From NCBI RefSeq assembly GCF_029024925.1, contig NZ_CP118962.1, forward strand, positions 153,501-217,500: a DNA stretch of 64,000 nucleotides. Reading direction: 5' to 3'. Position 1 is the stretch's first letter. Every line of letters starts with the position of its first letter. The DNA comes from Enterococcus faecalis (GTDB lineage Bacteria > Bacillota > Bacilli > Lactobacillales > Enterococcaceae). Shown here piece by piece: positions 9,119 through 20,190 of the stretch. The notes beneath the pieces are model-generated. The model ran no database searches and was not told where the DNA came from. It worked only from the letters and a program-made list of their open reading frames with translations. The translations under genes were made by a program, and so were the position numbers.

Positions 9119-10306
9119 ATGGCAAAAGAAAAATTTGACCGTTCTAAATCCCATGTTAACATTGGTACTATCGGACACGTTGACCATGGTAAAACTACAT
9201 TAACAGCTGCAATTGCTACTGTATTATCAAAACACGGTGGCGGGGAAGCACAAAGCTACGATTCTATCGATAACGCTCCAGAAGAAAAAGAACGTGGAAT
9301 CACAATCAACACTTCTCATATCGAATATGAAACTGAAACTCGTCACTATGCACACGTTGACTGCCCAGGACACGCGGACTACGTTAAAAACATGATCACT
9401 GGTGCTGCTCAAATGGACGGAGCTATCTTAGTAGTTTCTGCTGCTGATGGTCCTATGCCTCAAACACGTGAACATATCTTATTATCACGTAACGTTGGTG
9501 TACCATACATCGTTGTATTCTTAAACAAAATGGATATGGTTGATGACGAAGAATTATTAGAATTAGTAGAAATGGAAGTTCGTGACTTATTATCAGAATA
9601 CGATTTCCCAGGCGATGATGTTCCAGTTATCGCAGGTTCTGCTTTGAAAGCTTTAGAAGGCGACGAGTCTTATGAAGAAAAAATCTTAGAATTAATGGCT
9701 GCAGTTGACGAATATATCCCAACTCCAGAACGTGATACTGACAAACCATTCATGATGCCAGTCGAAGACGTATTCTCAATCACTGGACGTGGTACTGTTG
9801 CTACAGGCCGTGTTGAACGTGGTGAAGTTCGCGTTGGTGACGAAGTTGAAATCGTTGGTATTAAAGACGAAACATCTAAAACAACTGTTACAGGTGTTGA
9901 AATGTTCCGTAAATTATTAGACTACGCTGAAGCAGGCGACAACATCGGTGCTTTATTACGTGGTGTTGCACGTGAAGATATCGAACGTGGACAAGTATTA
10001 GCTAAACCAGCTACAATCACTCCACACACAAAATTCAAAGCTGAAGTATACGTATTATCAAAAGAAGAAGGCGGACGTCACACTCCATTCTTCACTAACT
10101 ATCGTCCTCAATTCTACTTCCGTACAACAGACGTTACTGGTGTTGTAGAATTGCCAGAAGGTACTGAAATGGTAATGCCTGGTGATAACGTTGCTATGGA
10201 CGTTGAATTAATTCACCCAATCGCTATCGAAGACGGAACTCGTTTCTCTATTCGTGAAGGCGGACGTACTGTAGGTTCAGGCGTTGTTACTGAAATCGTT
10301 AAATAA
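9119..10306 (+). CDS. tuf: Elongation factor Tu
   Basis: A complete 395-residue EF-Tu, which delivers aminoacyl-tRNA to the ribosome. The G domain shows GHVDHGKTT near residue 19, [19 protein letters not shown] and NKMD. The codon set is highly biased, as expected for a very highly expressed gene. AGGAGGAAC precedes the ATG. A strong terminator follows; it may be co-transcribed with fusA or have its own promoter in the 150-bp gap. Confidence 0.98.
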   Translation: MAKEKFDRSKSHVNIGTIGHVDHGKTTLTAAIATVLSKHGGGEAQSYDSIDNAPEEKERGITINTSHIEYETETRHYAHVDCPGHADYVKNMITGAAQMDGAILVVSAADGPMPQTREHILLSRNVGVPYIVVFLNKMDMVDDEELLELVEMEVRDLLSEYDFPGDDVPVIAGSALKALEGDESYEEKILELMAAVDEYIPTPERDTDKPFMMPVEDVFSITGRGTVATGRVERGEVRVGDEVEIVGIKDETSKTTVTGVEMFRKLLDYAEAGDNIGALLRGVAREDIERGQVLAKPATITPHTKFKAEVYVLSKEEGGRHTPFFTNYRPQFYFRTTDVTGVVELPEGTEMVMPGDNVAMDVELIHPIAIEDGTRFSIREGGRTVGSGVVTEIVK

Positions 10307-10360
10307 TTAACTTTTTAACTATAGCTTTAACCAGCGTGAAAAACTGGGGTATTCGGACGT

Positions 10361-10394
10361 AAGACCAGAGAATTTATTCTCTGGTCTTTTTTTT
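10361..10394 (+). terminator. Terminator after tuf
   Basis: AAGACCAGAGAA pairs with TTCTCTGGTCTT around TTTA, followed by a run of T. It closes the str-tuf unit. Confidence 0.95.
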
Positions 10395-10487
10395 GTTTAG
10401 AAATTGGCTGGCTAAAAAATAAGCCAATTGGCTGTTTTAGCAGACTTGTTTCTTCCGTATACTTGGAGAAAAAGGTTAGGTGATTTA

Positions 10488-11311
10488 ATGGAAAAAGTAT
10501 TGACGATTGCAGGCTCCGATTCAACTGGAGGGGCAGGGATTCAAGCAGATTTAAAAACATTTGAAGAGTATGGAGTTTTTGGATTTTCAAGTTTAACCTC
10601 GATTGTGACGATGGATCCTACGACAGGTTGGTCACATGAAGTAACTGAATTGCCAGAAACGCTCTTAGAAAAACAATTGATTTCGGTTTTTGCAGGCGGT
10701 CCAGTAGCGGCTTTGAAAACAGGGATGATGGGTAATGAACAAAATATTAAAATGGCTAGTAAGTACATTAAACAAGAAAAAATTCAAAAAGTCGTGATTG
10801 ACCCAGTCATTGCTTGTAAGGGAACGGCACAAATTCTGCAACCCAAAAGTGTGGAAGGCCTAAAAACGATTTACTGCCATTAGCATTAGTTGCCACGCCT
10901 AATTTAATTGAAGCGGGCATCTTATCTGGTTTAGGCGAAATTTCTTCCGTGGCGGAGATGGAAGAAGCGGCAAAACGAATTGTACAAATGGGAGCCAAGC
11001 ATGTCGTGGTTAAAGGGGGACATCGCTTAGCTGGTGAAAAAGCACTGGACTTATTTTACGATGGTCACACCGCGCATCTTTTGGAAAATGAATTATATCC
11101 AACTGATTATAATCATGGTGCAGGTTGTACTTTTTCAGCGGCAATCACAGCTGGCTTGGCGAAAGGTTATTCGGTGTTAGAAGCAGTAACTTTAGCGAAA
11201 AAATTTGTAGCAGCGGCGATTAAACACGGTATTCAAGTTAATCCTTATGTGGGGCACGTGTGGCATGGCGCTTACACTCATGCGGAACAACGGATGCGTA
11301 AGAAAGCATAA
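10488..11311 (+). pseudogene. pdxK: Pyridoxine kinase (PdxK/ThiD-like), frameshifted
   Basis: The two halves read as one ~274-residue ribokinase-fold kinase like Bacillus PdxK, which phosphorylates vitamin B6 vitamers and can overlap with HMP kinases. Visible motifs are TIAGSDSTGGAGIQAD at the N-terminus, VVIDPVIACKG in the middle and HGAGCTFSAA near the end. The frame moves after LKT at the A-run 10862-10866: one more A would restore LKNDLLPLALVATPN. The first half stops at 10881-10883, giving 131 residues without the nucleotide-binding and catalytic end. The start at 10488 follows TTAGGTGA. A sequencing error in the homopolymer is the main alternative. Confidence 0.85.
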
Positions 11312-11318
11312 TATTTAG

Positions 11319-11357
11319 AACTAGAGGAGTCTGTCAAGGACTGGCTCTAGTTTTTTT
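11319..11357 (+). terminator. Terminator after pdxK
   Basis: AACTAGAG pairs with CTCTAGTT, with a possible inner AGTC/GACT stem, and is followed by a T run. Confidence 0.85.
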
Positions 11358-11581
11358 GTGATAAAGAATAACAATAGTAGGTATTACGTTAAAAGAATGT
11401 TCAAATTTTTAAAAGAGGAGTAGAATAGAACTGTAATTGCAAAAAAGAAGCGGAACATAGAAGGGGTGATAACTTTTCTGTGCTTCAGTTTAGAACGGAC
11501 TGTGGTGTTTGTTTTGACGAACTACCGGAAAGCGACTTCTTTTTGTTTTGGCTTCAAATGGTATTTAATGGAGGGAATGCA

Positions 11582-12748
11582 ATGTTAGAAAAAGAAACGT
11601 ACAGTCAACTGTTTAAATGGTCTTTTTCAAAAAAGACACAAGTCACATACTGGGATGGTACCGTCAAAGAGTATGGGCAAGGGTCGGGGGATCCGGTTTT
11701 TAAAATTGTATTCAATGAAAAAATTCCTGTGAAGGATTTACTGAATAACGCTTCGTTAACTTTAGGGGAAGCCTACATGGATCGCAAAATTGAAATCGAA
11801 GGCGATATCCAAGCGCTGATTTATGATGTGTATAACCAAAAGGATAGCTTTTTACACAATGCTAAATTTATTAAATGGCTTCCTAAAGAAAGTCATTCAA
11901 AAAAACGTTCGCAAGAGGATATTCACAGCCATTACGATCTAGGAAATGATTTTTACAAAAAATGGCTTGACCAAACAATGACGTATTCATGTGCTTATTT
12001 TAAAACGCCTGAAGATACATTAGAACAAGCGCAAGTGAATAAAGTTCATCATATTTTAGATAAATTGTTTATCAAAGAGGGCGACACTTTACTGGATATT
12101 GGCTGCGGCTGGGGCACGTTAATTTTAACTGCGGTGAAAGAATATGGAGCCAAAGCAACTGGGATTACATTAAGTGAAGAGCAATTTCATCATATTCGCC
12201 ATATTATAGAAAAAGAAGGTCTACAAGATCGAATGACTGTCAAATTGATGGATTATCGTGATTTAAAAGGAGAGTCTTTTGACCATATTACGAGTGTTGG
12301 GATGTTTGAACATGTCGGTGCGGAAAATCTACATGAATATTTTGATGTCGTTCAGCGAAATTTAGCGCCTAAAGGTACGGCGTTGATTCATGGGATCAGT
12401 CGCCAACAAGGTGGGGCTAAAAATGCTTGGATTAATCGTTATATTTTCCCAGGTGGCTATATTCCTGGTGTCACTGAGCTAGTCGGCCATATGACAGAAA
12501 ACGACTTGCAAGTGATTGACTTGGAAAGTTTGCGCAGAGATTATCAATTGACGTTGGAACATTGGACAAAAAACTTCCATAATATAGAAACAGAAATTGT
12601 TGACGAAAAAGGCGAGCGCTTCTATCGAATGTGGGACTTATATTTGCAAGCATGTGCAGCCTCATTCCAAGCAAGCAATATTGATGTTATTCAATATTTA
12701 TTGGTTCATCCAGATAACAATGATATTCCAATGCGCCGGATTGGTTAA
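11582..12748 (+). CDS. cfa: Cyclopropane-fatty-acyl-phospholipid synthase
   Basis: A 388-residue SAM-dependent methyltransferase of the Cfa family, which adds a methylene group to double bonds of membrane phospholipid acyl chains, often under acid or stationary-phase stress. The SAM-binding motif [11 protein letters not shown] lies near residue 175. [21 protein letters not shown] and VGMFEHVG are family signatures. An upstream in-frame start at 11480 is rejected because TGGAGGG lies seven bases before the ATG at 11582. It stands alone between two terminators. I found no convincing promoter in the 220 bp upstream. Confidence 0.93.
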   Translation: MLEKETYSQLFKWSFSKKTQVTYWDGTVKEYGQGSGDPVFKIVFNEKIPVKDLLNNASLTLGEAYMDRKIEIEGDIQALIYDVYNQKDSFLHNAKFIKWLPKESHSKKRSQEDIHSHYDLGNDFYKKWLDQTMTYSCAYFKTPEDTLEQAQVNKVHHILDKLFIKEGDTLLDIGCGWGTLILTAVKEYGAKATGITLSEEQFHHIRHIIEKEGLQDRMTVKLMDYRDLKGESFDHITSVGMFEHVGAENLHEYFDVVQRNLAPKGTALIHGISRQQGGAKNAWINRYIFPGGYIPGVTELVGHMTENDLQVIDLESLRRDYQLTLEHWTKNFHNIETEIVDEKGERFYRMWDLYLQACAASFQASNIDVIQYLLVHPDNNDIPMRRIG

Positions 12749-12761
12749 TAGAATAAAAAAG

Positions 12762-12808
12762 AAAGAATTTGAGATTCTGGTAAAAAAAGAATCTCAAATT
12801 CTTTTTTT
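12762..12808 (+). terminator. Terminator after cfa
   Basis: AAAGAATTTGAGATTC and its exact complement form a 16-bp stem with an A-rich loop and a trailing run of seven T. Confidence 0.95.
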
Positions 12809-12894
12809 ATAAAAATAGAATGAAAAGAATTGAAAAACAAAACAAATGCTTTTCAAAACAAGAAAAAATTCTTTTAAAAAAACGCAGAAAATCC

Positions 12895-12923
12895 TTGCTA
12901 ACACTATCCTTTCATAGTATAAT
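12895..12923 (+). promoter_or_regulatory. Promoter of the S10 operon
   Basis: TTGCTA (12895-12900), 17-bp spacer, and a consensus TATAAT (12918-12923), about 170 bp before rpsJ. The interval 12809-12894 is A-rich and holds no gene; it may act as an upstream activating sequence. Confidence 0.85.
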
Positions 12924-12929
12924 CAAAAA

Positions 12930-13090
12930 GGTGCTGTTTACAGGAGTGTAAAAAGCATTGGTAGATCAACGATTTGATTTGCCGGCTGTGAAGCGAGAGG
13001 TTGCGACACGCTCGGACGCTTTGCCATGAACGAGCATGCCGGATAAATTTTCGTGGAGCTATGTCTACTTTTAAAATAGGCGAAGGAGGG
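12930..13090 (+). promoter_or_regulatory. Structured 5' leader of the S10 operon
   Basis: The ~160-nt untranslated leader is GC-richer than its surroundings and contains CCGGC (12982-12986) pairing with GCCGG (13038-13042), GCTCG (13010-13014) pairing with CGAGC (13031-13035), and AAGCG (12991-12995) able to pair with CGCTT (13017-13021). The last two cross, so they form a pseudoknot or alternative folds. Short ORFs here look spurious. Leaders of this operon are autoregulatory in other bacteria through L4; whether this one is cannot be read from sequence. Confidence 0.6.
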
Positions 13091-13096
13091 AACAAG

Positions 13097-13405
13097 ATGG
13101 CAAAACAAAAAATTCGTATCCGTTTAAAAGCGTATGAACACCGTATTTTAGATCAATCAGCGGATAAAATTGTGGAAACAGCAAAAAGAACTGGAGCTGA
13201 CGTATCAGGTCCGATTCCATTACCAACAGAACGCTCACTTTACACAGTTATTCGTGCGACTCATAAATACAAAGATTCTCGCGAACAATTCGAAATGCGT
13301 ACTCACAAACGTCTAATTGACATTGTGAACCCAACACCAAAAACAGTTGACGCTCTAATGAAGCTTGACTTACCGTCTGGTGTTAATATTGAAATCAAAC
13401 TATAA
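13097..13405 (+). CDS. rpsJ: 30S ribosomal protein S10
   Basis: First gene of the S10 operon, 102 residues. S10 lies in the small-subunit head and is also the NusE antitermination partner of NusB. The loop [11 protein letters not shown], where tigecycline-resistance changes are known, looks undisturbed. The ATG at 13097 follows GAAGGAGGG; the longer in-frame reading from 13001 runs through the structured leader and is rejected. rplC follows after 21 bp. Confidence 0.98.
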   Translation: MAKQKIRIRLKAYEHRILDQSADKIVETAKRTGADVSGPIPLPTERSLYTVIRATHKYKDSREQFEMRTHKRLIDIVNPTPKTVDALMKLDLPSGVNIEIKL

Positions 13406-13426
13406 AATTAAGATGGAGGTGTACTC

Positions 13427-14056
13427 ATGACCAAAGGAATCTTAGGGAAAAAAGTGGGAATGACACAAATCTTTACTGAGTCTGGTGAATTAATTCCAGT
13501 AACAGTAGTTGAAGCTACGCCAAACGTAGTTTTACAAGTAAAAACTGTTGAAACTGACGGATACGAAGCTATCCAAGTTGGTTACCAAGACAAACGTGAA
13601 GTTTTATCAAACAAACCTGCGAAAGGTCATGTTGCAAAAGCAAACACGGCTCCTAAGCGCTTCATTAAAGAATTCAAGAATGTTGAGCTAGGAGAATATG
13701 AAGTAGGTAAAGAAATCAAAGTAGATGTTTTCCAAGCAGGAGACGTTGTTGATGTTACAGGTACTACGAAAGGTAAAGGATTCCAAGGGGCAATCAAACG
13801 TCACGGCCAAAGCCGCGGACCTATGTCTCATGGTTCTCGTTATCACCGTCGTCCTGGGTCAATGGGTCCAGTAGCGCCTAACCGTGTATTTAAAAATAAA
13901 CGACTAGCCGGCCGTATGGGTGGCGACCGCGTAACAATTCAAAACCTTGAAGTTGTTAAAGTGGACGTAGAAAGAAATGTTATCTTAATCAAAGGAAACA
14001 TTCCTGGAGCGAAAAAATCTTTAATCACAATCAAATCAGCTGTGAAAGCTAAATAA
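13427..14056 (+). CDS. rplC: 50S ribosomal protein L3
   Basis: A complete 209-residue L3, an early-assembly protein whose central extension reaches the peptidyl transferase centre. The extension is seen as [19 protein letters not shown] around residues 129-147. ATGGAGGTG precedes the ATG; the next gene is 25 bp away. Confidence 0.98.
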   Translation: MTKGILGKKVGMTQIFTESGELIPVTVVEATPNVVLQVKTVETDGYEAIQVGYQDKREVLSNKPAKGHVAKANTAPKRFIKEFKNVELGEYEVGKEIKVDVFQAGDVVDVTGTTKGKGFQGAIKRHGQSRGPMSHGSRYHRRPGSMGPVAPNRVFKNKRLAGRMGGDRVTIQNLEVVKVDVERNVILIKGNIPGAKKSLITIKSAVKAK

Positions 14057-14081
14057 GTGTAGGGAAAGGAGGAACTAAGGA

Positions 14082-14705
14082 ATGCCGAATGTAGCATTAT
14101 TCAAACAAGATGGAACTCAAAACGGTGAAATCACTTTAAATGAAGAAATCTTCGGAATCGAACCTAATGAAAGTGTTGTCTATGATGCAATCATCATGCA
14201 ACGTGCTTCATTAAGACAAGGAACACACGCAGTTAAAAATCGTAGCGCTGTTCGTGGCGGTGGCCGCAAACCATGGCGTCAAAAAGGAACTGGTCGTGCT
14301 CGTCAAGGTTCAATCCGTTCACCACAATGGCGTGGAGGTGGCGTAGTCTTTGGACCAACACCGCGTTCATACAGCTACAAACTTCCTAAAAAAGTTCGTC
14401 GCTTAGCAATGAAATCTGTATTATCAGATAAAGTTGCTGAAAATAACTTGGTAGCAGTAGAAGGTTTAAGCTTCGATGCACCAAAAACAAAAGAATTCAA
14501 ACAAGTTCTTGCTAACTTGTCTATCGATACTAAAGTATTAGTTGTTTTAGAAAATGGTAACGACTTTGCAGCTTTATCAGCTCGTAACTTACCAAACGTT
14601 TCTGTAGTAACTTCTGATAACGTTAGTGTGTTAGATGTTGTGTCAGCTAACAAAGTCTTGGCAACACAAACAGCTCTTACTCAAATTGAGGAGGTGCTTG
14701 CATAA
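14082..14705 (+). CDS. rplD: 50S ribosomal protein L4
   Basis: A complete 207-residue L4. The tunnel-lining loop is visible as [19 protein letters not shown] around residues 60-78; macrolide-resistance changes occur in this loop elsewhere and none is evident. In enteric bacteria L4 represses its own operon. The stop codon overlaps the rplW start by one base (TAATG), suggesting translational coupling. Confidence 0.98.
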   Translation: MPNVALFKQDGTQNGEITLNEEIFGIEPNESVVYDAIIMQRASLRQGTHAVKNRSAVRGGGRKPWRQKGTGRARQGSIRSPQWRGGGVVFGPTPRSYSYKLPKKVRRLAMKSVLSDKVAENNLVAVEGLSFDAPKTKEFKQVLANLSIDTKVLVVLENGNDFAALSARNLPNVSVVTSDNVSVLDVVSANKVLATQTALTQIEEVLA

Positions 14706-14995
14706 TGGAATTACTAGACGTAATCAAACGCCCAGTGATCACTGAAAAATCCATGTTAGCTATGGACGAAAAGAAATATACTTTCGAAGTGGACACTCGC
14801 GCAAACAAAACTTTAGTAAAACAAGCTGTTGAATCAGCATTCGATGTTAAAGTAGCAAACGTAAACATCTTAAACGTGCGTCCAAAATTCAAACGCATGG
14901 GTAAATATGTAGGTTATACAAAAAAACGTCGCAAAGCGATCGTTACATTAACTGAAGATTCAAAAGAAATTCAATTATTCGAAGCTGCTGAATAA
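14705..14995 (+). CDS. rplW: 50S ribosomal protein L23
   Basis: A 96-residue L23, located at the tunnel exit where it docks trigger factor and the signal recognition particle. It begins [16 protein letters not shown] and holds the exit-site loop [18 protein letters not shown]. Its Shine-Dalgarno GAGGTG lies inside the end of rplD, with which it overlaps by one base. Confidence 0.98.
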   Translation: MELLDVIKRPVITEKSMLAMDEKKYTFEVDTRANKTLVKQAVESAFDVKVANVNILNVRPKFKRMGKYVGYTKKRRKAIVTLTEDSKEIQLFEAAE

Positions 14996-15034
14996 GCAGT
15001 CCTGAACAATATCAACGTAGGAGGGAAATAAGAC

Positions 15035-15865
15035 GTGGCGATTAAAAAGTACAAACCTACCACAAATGGCCGTCGTAACATGACAAGTTCTGATTTCGCT
15101 GAAATCACAACTTCAACACCAGAAAAATCATTGTTACAGCCATTAAAAAACAATGCCGGTCGTAACAACAACGGTCGCATTACGGTTCGTCACCAAGGTG
15201 GCGGTCACAAACGTCAATACCGTGTGATTGACTTCAAACGTAATAAAGATAACGTCGCAGCGGTTGTTAAAACGATCGAGTACGATCCAAACCGTTCTGC
15301 TAACATCGCGTTAGTTCATTACGAAGACGGGGTTAAGGCATACATCTTAGCACCAAAAGGATTAGAAGTAGGCATGCGCCTAGTATCTGGTCCAGAAGCA
15401 GATATTAAAGTAGGTAACGCATTACCATTGGAAAACATTCCAGTTGGTACAGTTATCCACAACATTGAAATGAAACCTGGTAAAGGTGGACAATTAATTC
15501 GTTCAGCTGGAACAAGCGCGCAAGTACTTGGTAAAGAAGGCAAATACGTATTAATCCGCTTAAACTCTGGCGAAGTTCGTATGATCTTAGCAACTTGCCG
15601 TGCAACAATCGGTTCAGTTGGTAACGAACAACACGAATTAATCAACATTGGTAAAGCTGGCCGCTCTCGTTGGATGCGTAAACGCCCAACTGTTCGTGGT
15701 AGCGTAATGAACCCTAACGATCACCCACACGGTGGTGGTGAAGGTAAAACACCAATTGGACGTAAAGCGCCAGTATCTCCATGGGGTCAACCAGCAATTG
15801 GATACAAAACACGTAATAAAAAAGCTAAATCAGACAAACTTATCGTTCGTCGTCGTACTAAATAA
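15035..15865 (+). CDS. rplB: 50S ribosomal protein L2
   Basis: A 276-residue L2, needed for subunit association and peptidyl transferase assembly. The conserved C-terminal segment [15 protein letters not shown] contains the functionally important histidine. The start is GTG at 15035, preceded by TAGGAGGG. Confidence 0.98.
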   Translation: MAIKKYKPTTNGRRNMTSSDFAEITTSTPEKSLLQPLKNNAGRNNNGRITVRHQGGGHKRQYRVIDFKRNKDNVAAVVKTIEYDPNRSANIALVHYEDGVKAYILAPKGLEVGMRLVSGPEADIKVGNALPLENIPVGTVIHNIEMKPGKGGQLIRSAGTSAQVLGKEGKYVLIRLNSGEVRMILATCRATIGSVGNEQHELINIGKAGRSRWMRKRPTVRGSVMNPNDHPHGGGEGKTPIGRKAPVSPWGQPAIGYKTRNKKAKSDKLIVRRRTK

Positions 15866-15907
15866 TTTTTTTGACCATGTGTCGTACATTTTGAGAGGAG
15901 GTTCACC

Positions 15908-16186
15908 ATGGGTCGTAGTTTAAAAAAAGGACCTTTCGTCGATGATCATTTGATGAAAAAGGTCGAAGCACAACAAGGTGCCGAAAAGAAAAAAGTAATT
16001 AAAACTTGGTCTCGCCGCTCTACAATTTTTCCATCATTCGTAGGTTTCACAATCGCTGTATATGATGGACGGAAACATGTCCCTGTTTACATTCAAGAAG
16101 ACATGGTAGGACATAAATTAGGTGAATTTGCACCAACTAGAACTTATCGTGGCCACGTTGCTGACGATAAAAAAACTAAACGCTAA
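15908..16186 (+). CDS. rpsS: 30S ribosomal protein S19
   Basis: A 92-residue S19, which pairs with S13 in the head of the small subunit near the A-site tRNA. It begins [15 protein letters not shown] and shows [27 protein letters not shown] precedes the ATG. Confidence 0.98.
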   Translation: MGRSLKKGPFVDDHLMKKVEAQQGAEKKKVIKTWSRRSTIFPSFVGFTIAVYDGRKHVPVYIQEDMVGHKLGEFAPTRTYRGHVADDKKTKR

Positions 16187-16207
16187 TTTTGAGGGGAGGA
16201 TATGCAA

Positions 16208-16555
16208 ATGTCAGAACAAATTACATCAGCTAAAGCAACTGCAAAAACAGTTCGCACTTCACCTCGTAAAGCACGTTTAGTAATCGATCTTATCAGAGGG
16301 AAAAGCGTTGCGGATGCAATTTCAATCTTGAAATTCACACCGAACAAGTCTGCTGGAATCATTGAAAAAGTTTTAATGTCAGCAGTTGCTAACGCAGAAA
16401 ACAACTTTGACTTAGACGTTGAAAGCTTAGTCGTATCTGAAGCATTTGTTAACGAAGGACCAACAATGAAACGTTTCCGTCCTCGTGCAAAAGGTTCAGC
16501 TTCACCAATCAACAAACGTACTAGTCACATCACAGTAGTTGTAACAGAGAAATAA
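16208..16555 (+). CDS. rplV: 50S ribosomal protein L22
   Basis: A 115-residue L22, which lines the exit tunnel with a long beta-hairpin ([20 protein letters not shown] near residues 83-102), a site of macrolide-resistance insertions; none is seen. Two in-frame ATGs exist at 16202 and 16208. GGGAGG at 16194-16199 is too close to the first, so 16208 is chosen. A small CTGTTTTC/GAAAACAG stem-loop (about 16573-16593) lies in the 66-bp gap before rpsC. Confidence 0.96.
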   Translation: MSEQITSAKATAKTVRTSPRKARLVIDLIRGKSVADAISILKFTPNKSAGIIEKVLMSAVANAENNFDLDVESLVVSEAFVNEGPTMKRFRPRAKGSASPINKRTSHITVVVTEK

Positions 16556-16621
16556 GTCTCATGAAATAGGCTGTTTTCTTTATGAAAACAGAGCTTAAAC
16601 ATTTAAGAGGAGGGACAATCA

Positions 16622-17278
16622 GTGGGTCAAAAAGTACATCCAATTGGAATGCGTGTAGGCATCATCCGCGACTGGGATGCGAAATGGTATGCTGAAAAAG
16701 AGTATGCTGAATTCTTACACGAAGATTTAAGAATCCGTAAATTTATCGCAACAAAACTTGCTGATGCTGCTGTATCTACAATTGAAATCGAACGCGCTGC
16801 AAACCGTGTTAACATTTCAATTCACACAGCTAAACCAGGTATGGTTATCGGTAAAGGCGGATCTGAAGTCGAAAACCTAAGAAAAGAATTAAACAAATTA
16901 ACTGGCAAACGAGTTCACATCAACATCGTTGAAATCAAAAAACCAGATTTAGATGCAAAATTAGTAGGCGAAGGAATTGCACGTCAATTAGAAAACCGTG
17001 TTGCTTTCCGTCGTGCTCAAAAACAAGCTATCCAACGCGCAATGCGTGCTGGTGCTAAAGGAATCAAAACTCAAGTATCAGGTCGTCTAAACGGTGCGGA
17101 TATCGCTCGTTCAGAAGGATACTCTGAAGGAACTGTACCACTTCACACATTACGTGCGGACATTGATTACGCATGGGAAGAAGCGGACACTACTTACGGA
17201 AAACTAGGAGTTAAAGTGTGGATCTATCGTGGAGAAATTCTTCCAACGAAAAAAAACACTGAGAAAGGAGGGAAATAA
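16622..17278 (+). CDS. rpsC: 30S ribosomal protein S3
   Basis: A 218-residue S3 with the KH RNA-binding motif [12 protein letters not shown] near residues 77-88. S3, S4 and S5 line the mRNA entry channel and unwind mRNA. The start is GTG at 16622 after AGAGGAGGG. rplP begins two bases after the stop, so the pair is probably coupled. Confidence 0.98.
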   Translation: MGQKVHPIGMRVGIIRDWDAKWYAEKEYAEFLHEDLRIRKFIATKLADAAVSTIEIERAANRVNISIHTAKPGMVIGKGGSEVENLRKELNKLTGKRVHINIVEIKKPDLDAKLVGEGIARQLENRVAFRRAQKQAIQRAMRAGAKGIKTQVSGRLNGADIARSEGYSEGTVPLHTLRADIDYAWEEADTTYGKLGVKVWIYRGEILPTKKNTEKGGK

Positions 17279-17280
17279 TC

Positions 17281-17715
17281 ATGTTAGTACCTAAACGTGT
17301 AAAACACCGTCGTGAATTCCGCGGAAAAATGCGCGGTGAAGCTAAAGGCGGAAAAGAAGTAGCATTTGGTGAATGGGGTTTACAAGCAACTGAATCTCAC
17401 TGGATTACTAACCGTCAAATCGAAGCAGCCCGTATTGCAATGACTCGTTACATGAAACGTGGCGGGAAAGTATGGATTAAAATTTTCCCTCACAAGTCTT
17501 ACACAAGTAAAGCTATCGGCGTACGTATGGGTAAAGGTAAAGGGGCACCAGAAGGCTGGGTATCACCAGTTAAACGTGGTAAAATCATGTTTGAAATCGC
17601 AGGCGTTCCTGAAGAAGTAGCTCGTGAAGCTCTTCGTCTTGCATCTCACAAATTGCCGGTAAAAACTAAGATCGTAAAACGTGAGGAAATGGGTGGTGAA
17701 TCGAATGAAGGTTAA
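17281..17715 (+). CDS. rplP: 50S ribosomal protein L16
   Basis: A 144-residue L16, near the A-site tRNA elbow and the binding region of orthosomycin antibiotics. It shows [12 protein letters not shown] at the start and [20 protein letters not shown] in the middle. AAAGGAGGG lies at the very end of rpsC. The 3' end overlaps rpmC by 11 bases. Confidence 0.98.
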   Translation: MLVPKRVKHRREFRGKMRGEAKGGKEVAFGEWGLQATESHWITNRQIEAARIAMTRYMKRGGKVWIKIFPHKSYTSKAIGVRMGKGKGAPEGWVSPVKRGKIMFEIAGVPEEVAREALRLASHKLPVKTKIVKREEMGGESNEG

Positions 17716-17893
17716 AGAAATCAGAGAATTAACCACTGCCGAAATGCTAGATAAAGAAAAACAATTAAAAGAAGAATTGTTCAACTTAAGATTCCAATTA
17801 GCAACAGGTCAATTAGAAAACACTGCACGTATTAAAGAAGTACGTCAATCGATTGCACGCATCAAAACAGTATTGCGTGAACAAGCTAACTAA
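17705..17893 (+). CDS. rpmC: 50S ribosomal protein L29
   Basis: A 62-residue L29, a two-helix protein at the tunnel exit next to L23. The start at 17705 lies inside rplP, preceded by GGTGG; an upstream in-frame start at 17681 is unlikely because the family begins MKVKEIREL. Length is standard. Confidence 0.97.
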
Positions 17894-17916
17894 TAGTGGA
17901 AGGAGGCCAAACGCGT

Positions 17917-18183
17917 ATGACTGAAGAAAGAAATCAACGTAAAGTTTACCAAGGTCGCGTGGTATCAGACAAAATGGATAAAACAATCACAGTTGTCGTT
18001 GAAACAAAGAAAAACCACCCTATCTATGGCAAACGTATGAAATATTCTAAAAAATATAAAGCGCATGATGAAAACAACACAGCGAAAGTTGGAGACATCG
18101 TAAAAATCATGGAAACTCGTCCATTATCAGCTACAAAACGTTTCCGTTTACTAGAGGTAGTCGAAGAAGCAGTTATTATCTAA
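17917..18183 (+). CDS. rpsQ: 30S ribosomal protein S17
   Basis: An 88-residue OB-fold S17, a primary 16S rRNA binder ([17 protein letters not shown]). GGAAGGAGG at 17899-17907 places the start at the ATG 17917 rather than at 17896. Confidence 0.97.
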
Positions 18184-18210
18184 TAAAACGAGAATTTCCT
18201 AATAGATTGA

Positions 18211-18609
<399 letters not shown>

Positions 18610-18644
18610 TCTCGAGCCCACGTTAAAGGAGGTGCGAAACAGTA

Positions 18645-18956
18645 ATGTTTGTTAAAAAAGGCGATAAAGTAAAAGTTATCACTGGTAAAGATAAAAACAA
18701 AGAAGGCGTTGTCTTAGCAGCGTTTCCTAAACAAGATAAAGTTATCGTTGAAGGTGTCAACGTCGTTAAAAAACACCAAAAACCAAACCAAGCAGCCCCA
18801 CAAGGTGGAATCCTTGAAGTGGAAGCGCCAATTCATGTTTCTAATGTAATGGTGATTGATCCTTCAAACGGAGAAGCTACTAAAGTTGCGTTTAAAGAAG
18901 TCGACGGCAAAAAAGTCCGCGTTTCTAAAAAAACAGGTGAAGTTTTAGATAAATAA
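18645..18956 (+). CDS. rplX: 50S ribosomal protein L24
   Basis: A 103-residue L24 with the KOW motif at the N-terminus ([18 protein letters not shown]). It is one of the two initiators of large-subunit assembly. AAAGGAGG precedes the ATG. Confidence 0.97.
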   Translation: MFVKKGDKVKVITGKDKNKEGVVLAAFPKQDKVIVEGVNVVKKHQKPNQAAPQGGILEVEAPIHVSNVMVIDPSNGEATKVAFKEVDGKKVRVSKKTGEVLDK

Positions 18957-18981
18957 AAATTGCGGAAGGAGGGCTTACTGA

Positions 18982-19521
18982 ATGAACCGCCTGAAAGAAA
19001 AATATATTAAAGAAGTAACACCATCATTGGTGGAAAAATTTAATTACAGCTCAGTTATGCAAACACCTAAAGTTGATAAAATCGTTATCAACATGGGTGT
19101 GGGTGATGCAGTATCAAATGCTAAAAACTTAGACAAAGCTGTTGAAGAATTAGCATTAATCACTGGTCAAAAACCACTTATCACAAAAGCTAAAAAATCT
19201 ATCGCTGGATTCCGTTTACGTGAAGGAATGCCAATCGGTGCGAAAGTAACGCTACGCGGCGAAAGAATGTACGAATTTTTAGATAAATTAGTAACAGTTT
19301 CTTTACCTCGTGTACGTGACTTCCACGGTGTCAGCAAAAAAGCTTTCGATGGTCGTGGTAACTATACTTTAGGTATTAAAGAACAATTAATCTTCCCAGA
19401 AGTTGATTATGATTTAGTAGATAAAGTACGCGGTATGGACATCGTAATTGTTACAACAGCGAACACTGACGAAGAGTCTCGCGAATTGTTGGCACAATTA
19501 GGTATGCCATTCCAAAAATAA
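18982..19521 (+). CDS. rplE: 50S ribosomal protein L5
   Basis: A 179-residue L5, which binds 5S rRNA and contacts the P-site tRNA and S13. Family segments are [27 protein letters not shown] and [29 protein letters not shown] precedes the ATG. Confidence 0.98.
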   Translation: MNRLKEKYIKEVTPSLVEKFNYSSVMQTPKVDKIVINMGVGDAVSNAKNLDKAVEELALITGQKPLITKAKKSIAGFRLREGMPIGAKVTLRGERMYEFLDKLVTVSLPRVRDFHGVSKKAFDGRGNYTLGIKEQLIFPEVDYDLVDKVRGMDIVIVTTANTDEESRELLAQLGMPFQK

Positions 19522-19539
19522 TATAAGGAGGCGAACTAC

Positions 19540-19725
19540 GTGGCTAAAAAATCAATGATTGCTAAAAACAAACGTCCTGCTAAACATTCAACACAAGCTT
19601 ATACTCGTTGTGAACGTTGTGGACGTCCACATTCAGTTTATCGTAAATTTCATCTTTGCCGTATTTGCTTCCGCGAACTTGCCTATAAAGGTCAAATTCC
19701 CGGCGTGAAGAAAGCTAGCTGGTAA
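19540..19725 (+). CDS. rpsN: 30S ribosomal protein S14, zinc-binding type
   Basis: A 61-residue short-form S14 (also called RpsZ or rpsN1) with an intact zinc ribbon: C24, C27, C40 and C43. Many Firmicutes also have a longer zinc-free copy elsewhere that is induced in zinc starvation; it is not in this window. GTG start after AAGGAGG. Confidence 0.97.
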   Translation: MAKKSMIAKNKRPAKHSTQAYTRCERCGRPHSVYRKFHLCRICFRELAYKGQIPGVKKASW

Positions 19726-19760
19726 ACAAGTAAACTCGCATAAAGGAGGTAAATAGTTCA

Positions 19761-20159
19761 ATGGTCATGACAGATCCAATTGCAGATTTTCTAACTCGCA
19801 TTCGTAATGCGAACATGGTTAAACATGAAACTTTAGAAGTACCTGCTTCAAAAATCAAACGTGATATCGCAGAAATCCTGAAACGTGAAGGATTTATCCG
19901 CGACGTAGAATACATCGAAGATGACAAACAAGGCGTAATCCGTGTTTTCCTAAAATATGGTAAAAACGAAGAACGTGTTATCACAAACTTAAAACGTATT
20001 TCTAAACCAGGTTTACGTGCATACGTAAAAGCTGACGAAGTACCAAAAGTATTAAACGGTCTAGGAATTGCAATCATCTCTACATCAGAGGGTGTAATTA
20101 CTGACAAAGAAGCTAGAGCGAAAAATATCGGCGGCGAAGTAATCGCCTACGTATGGTAA
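19761..20159 (+). CDS. rpsH: 30S ribosomal protein S8
   Basis: A 132-residue S8, which binds helix 21 of 16S rRNA; in enteric bacteria it is the repressor of the spc operon through a site in the L5 message. It begins [17 protein letters not shown], as in Bacillus, so the first of two nearby ATGs is kept. AAAGGAGG precedes it. Confidence 0.98.
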   Translation: MVMTDPIADFLTRIRNANMVKHETLEVPASKIKRDIAEILKREGFIRDVEYIEDDKQGVIRVFLKYGKNEERVITNLKRISKPGLRAYVKADEVPKVLNGLGIAIISTSEGVITDKEARAKNIGGEVIAYVW

Positions 20160-20190
20160 TTCTAAAAAATACACAAGGAGGTGTCTCTAA

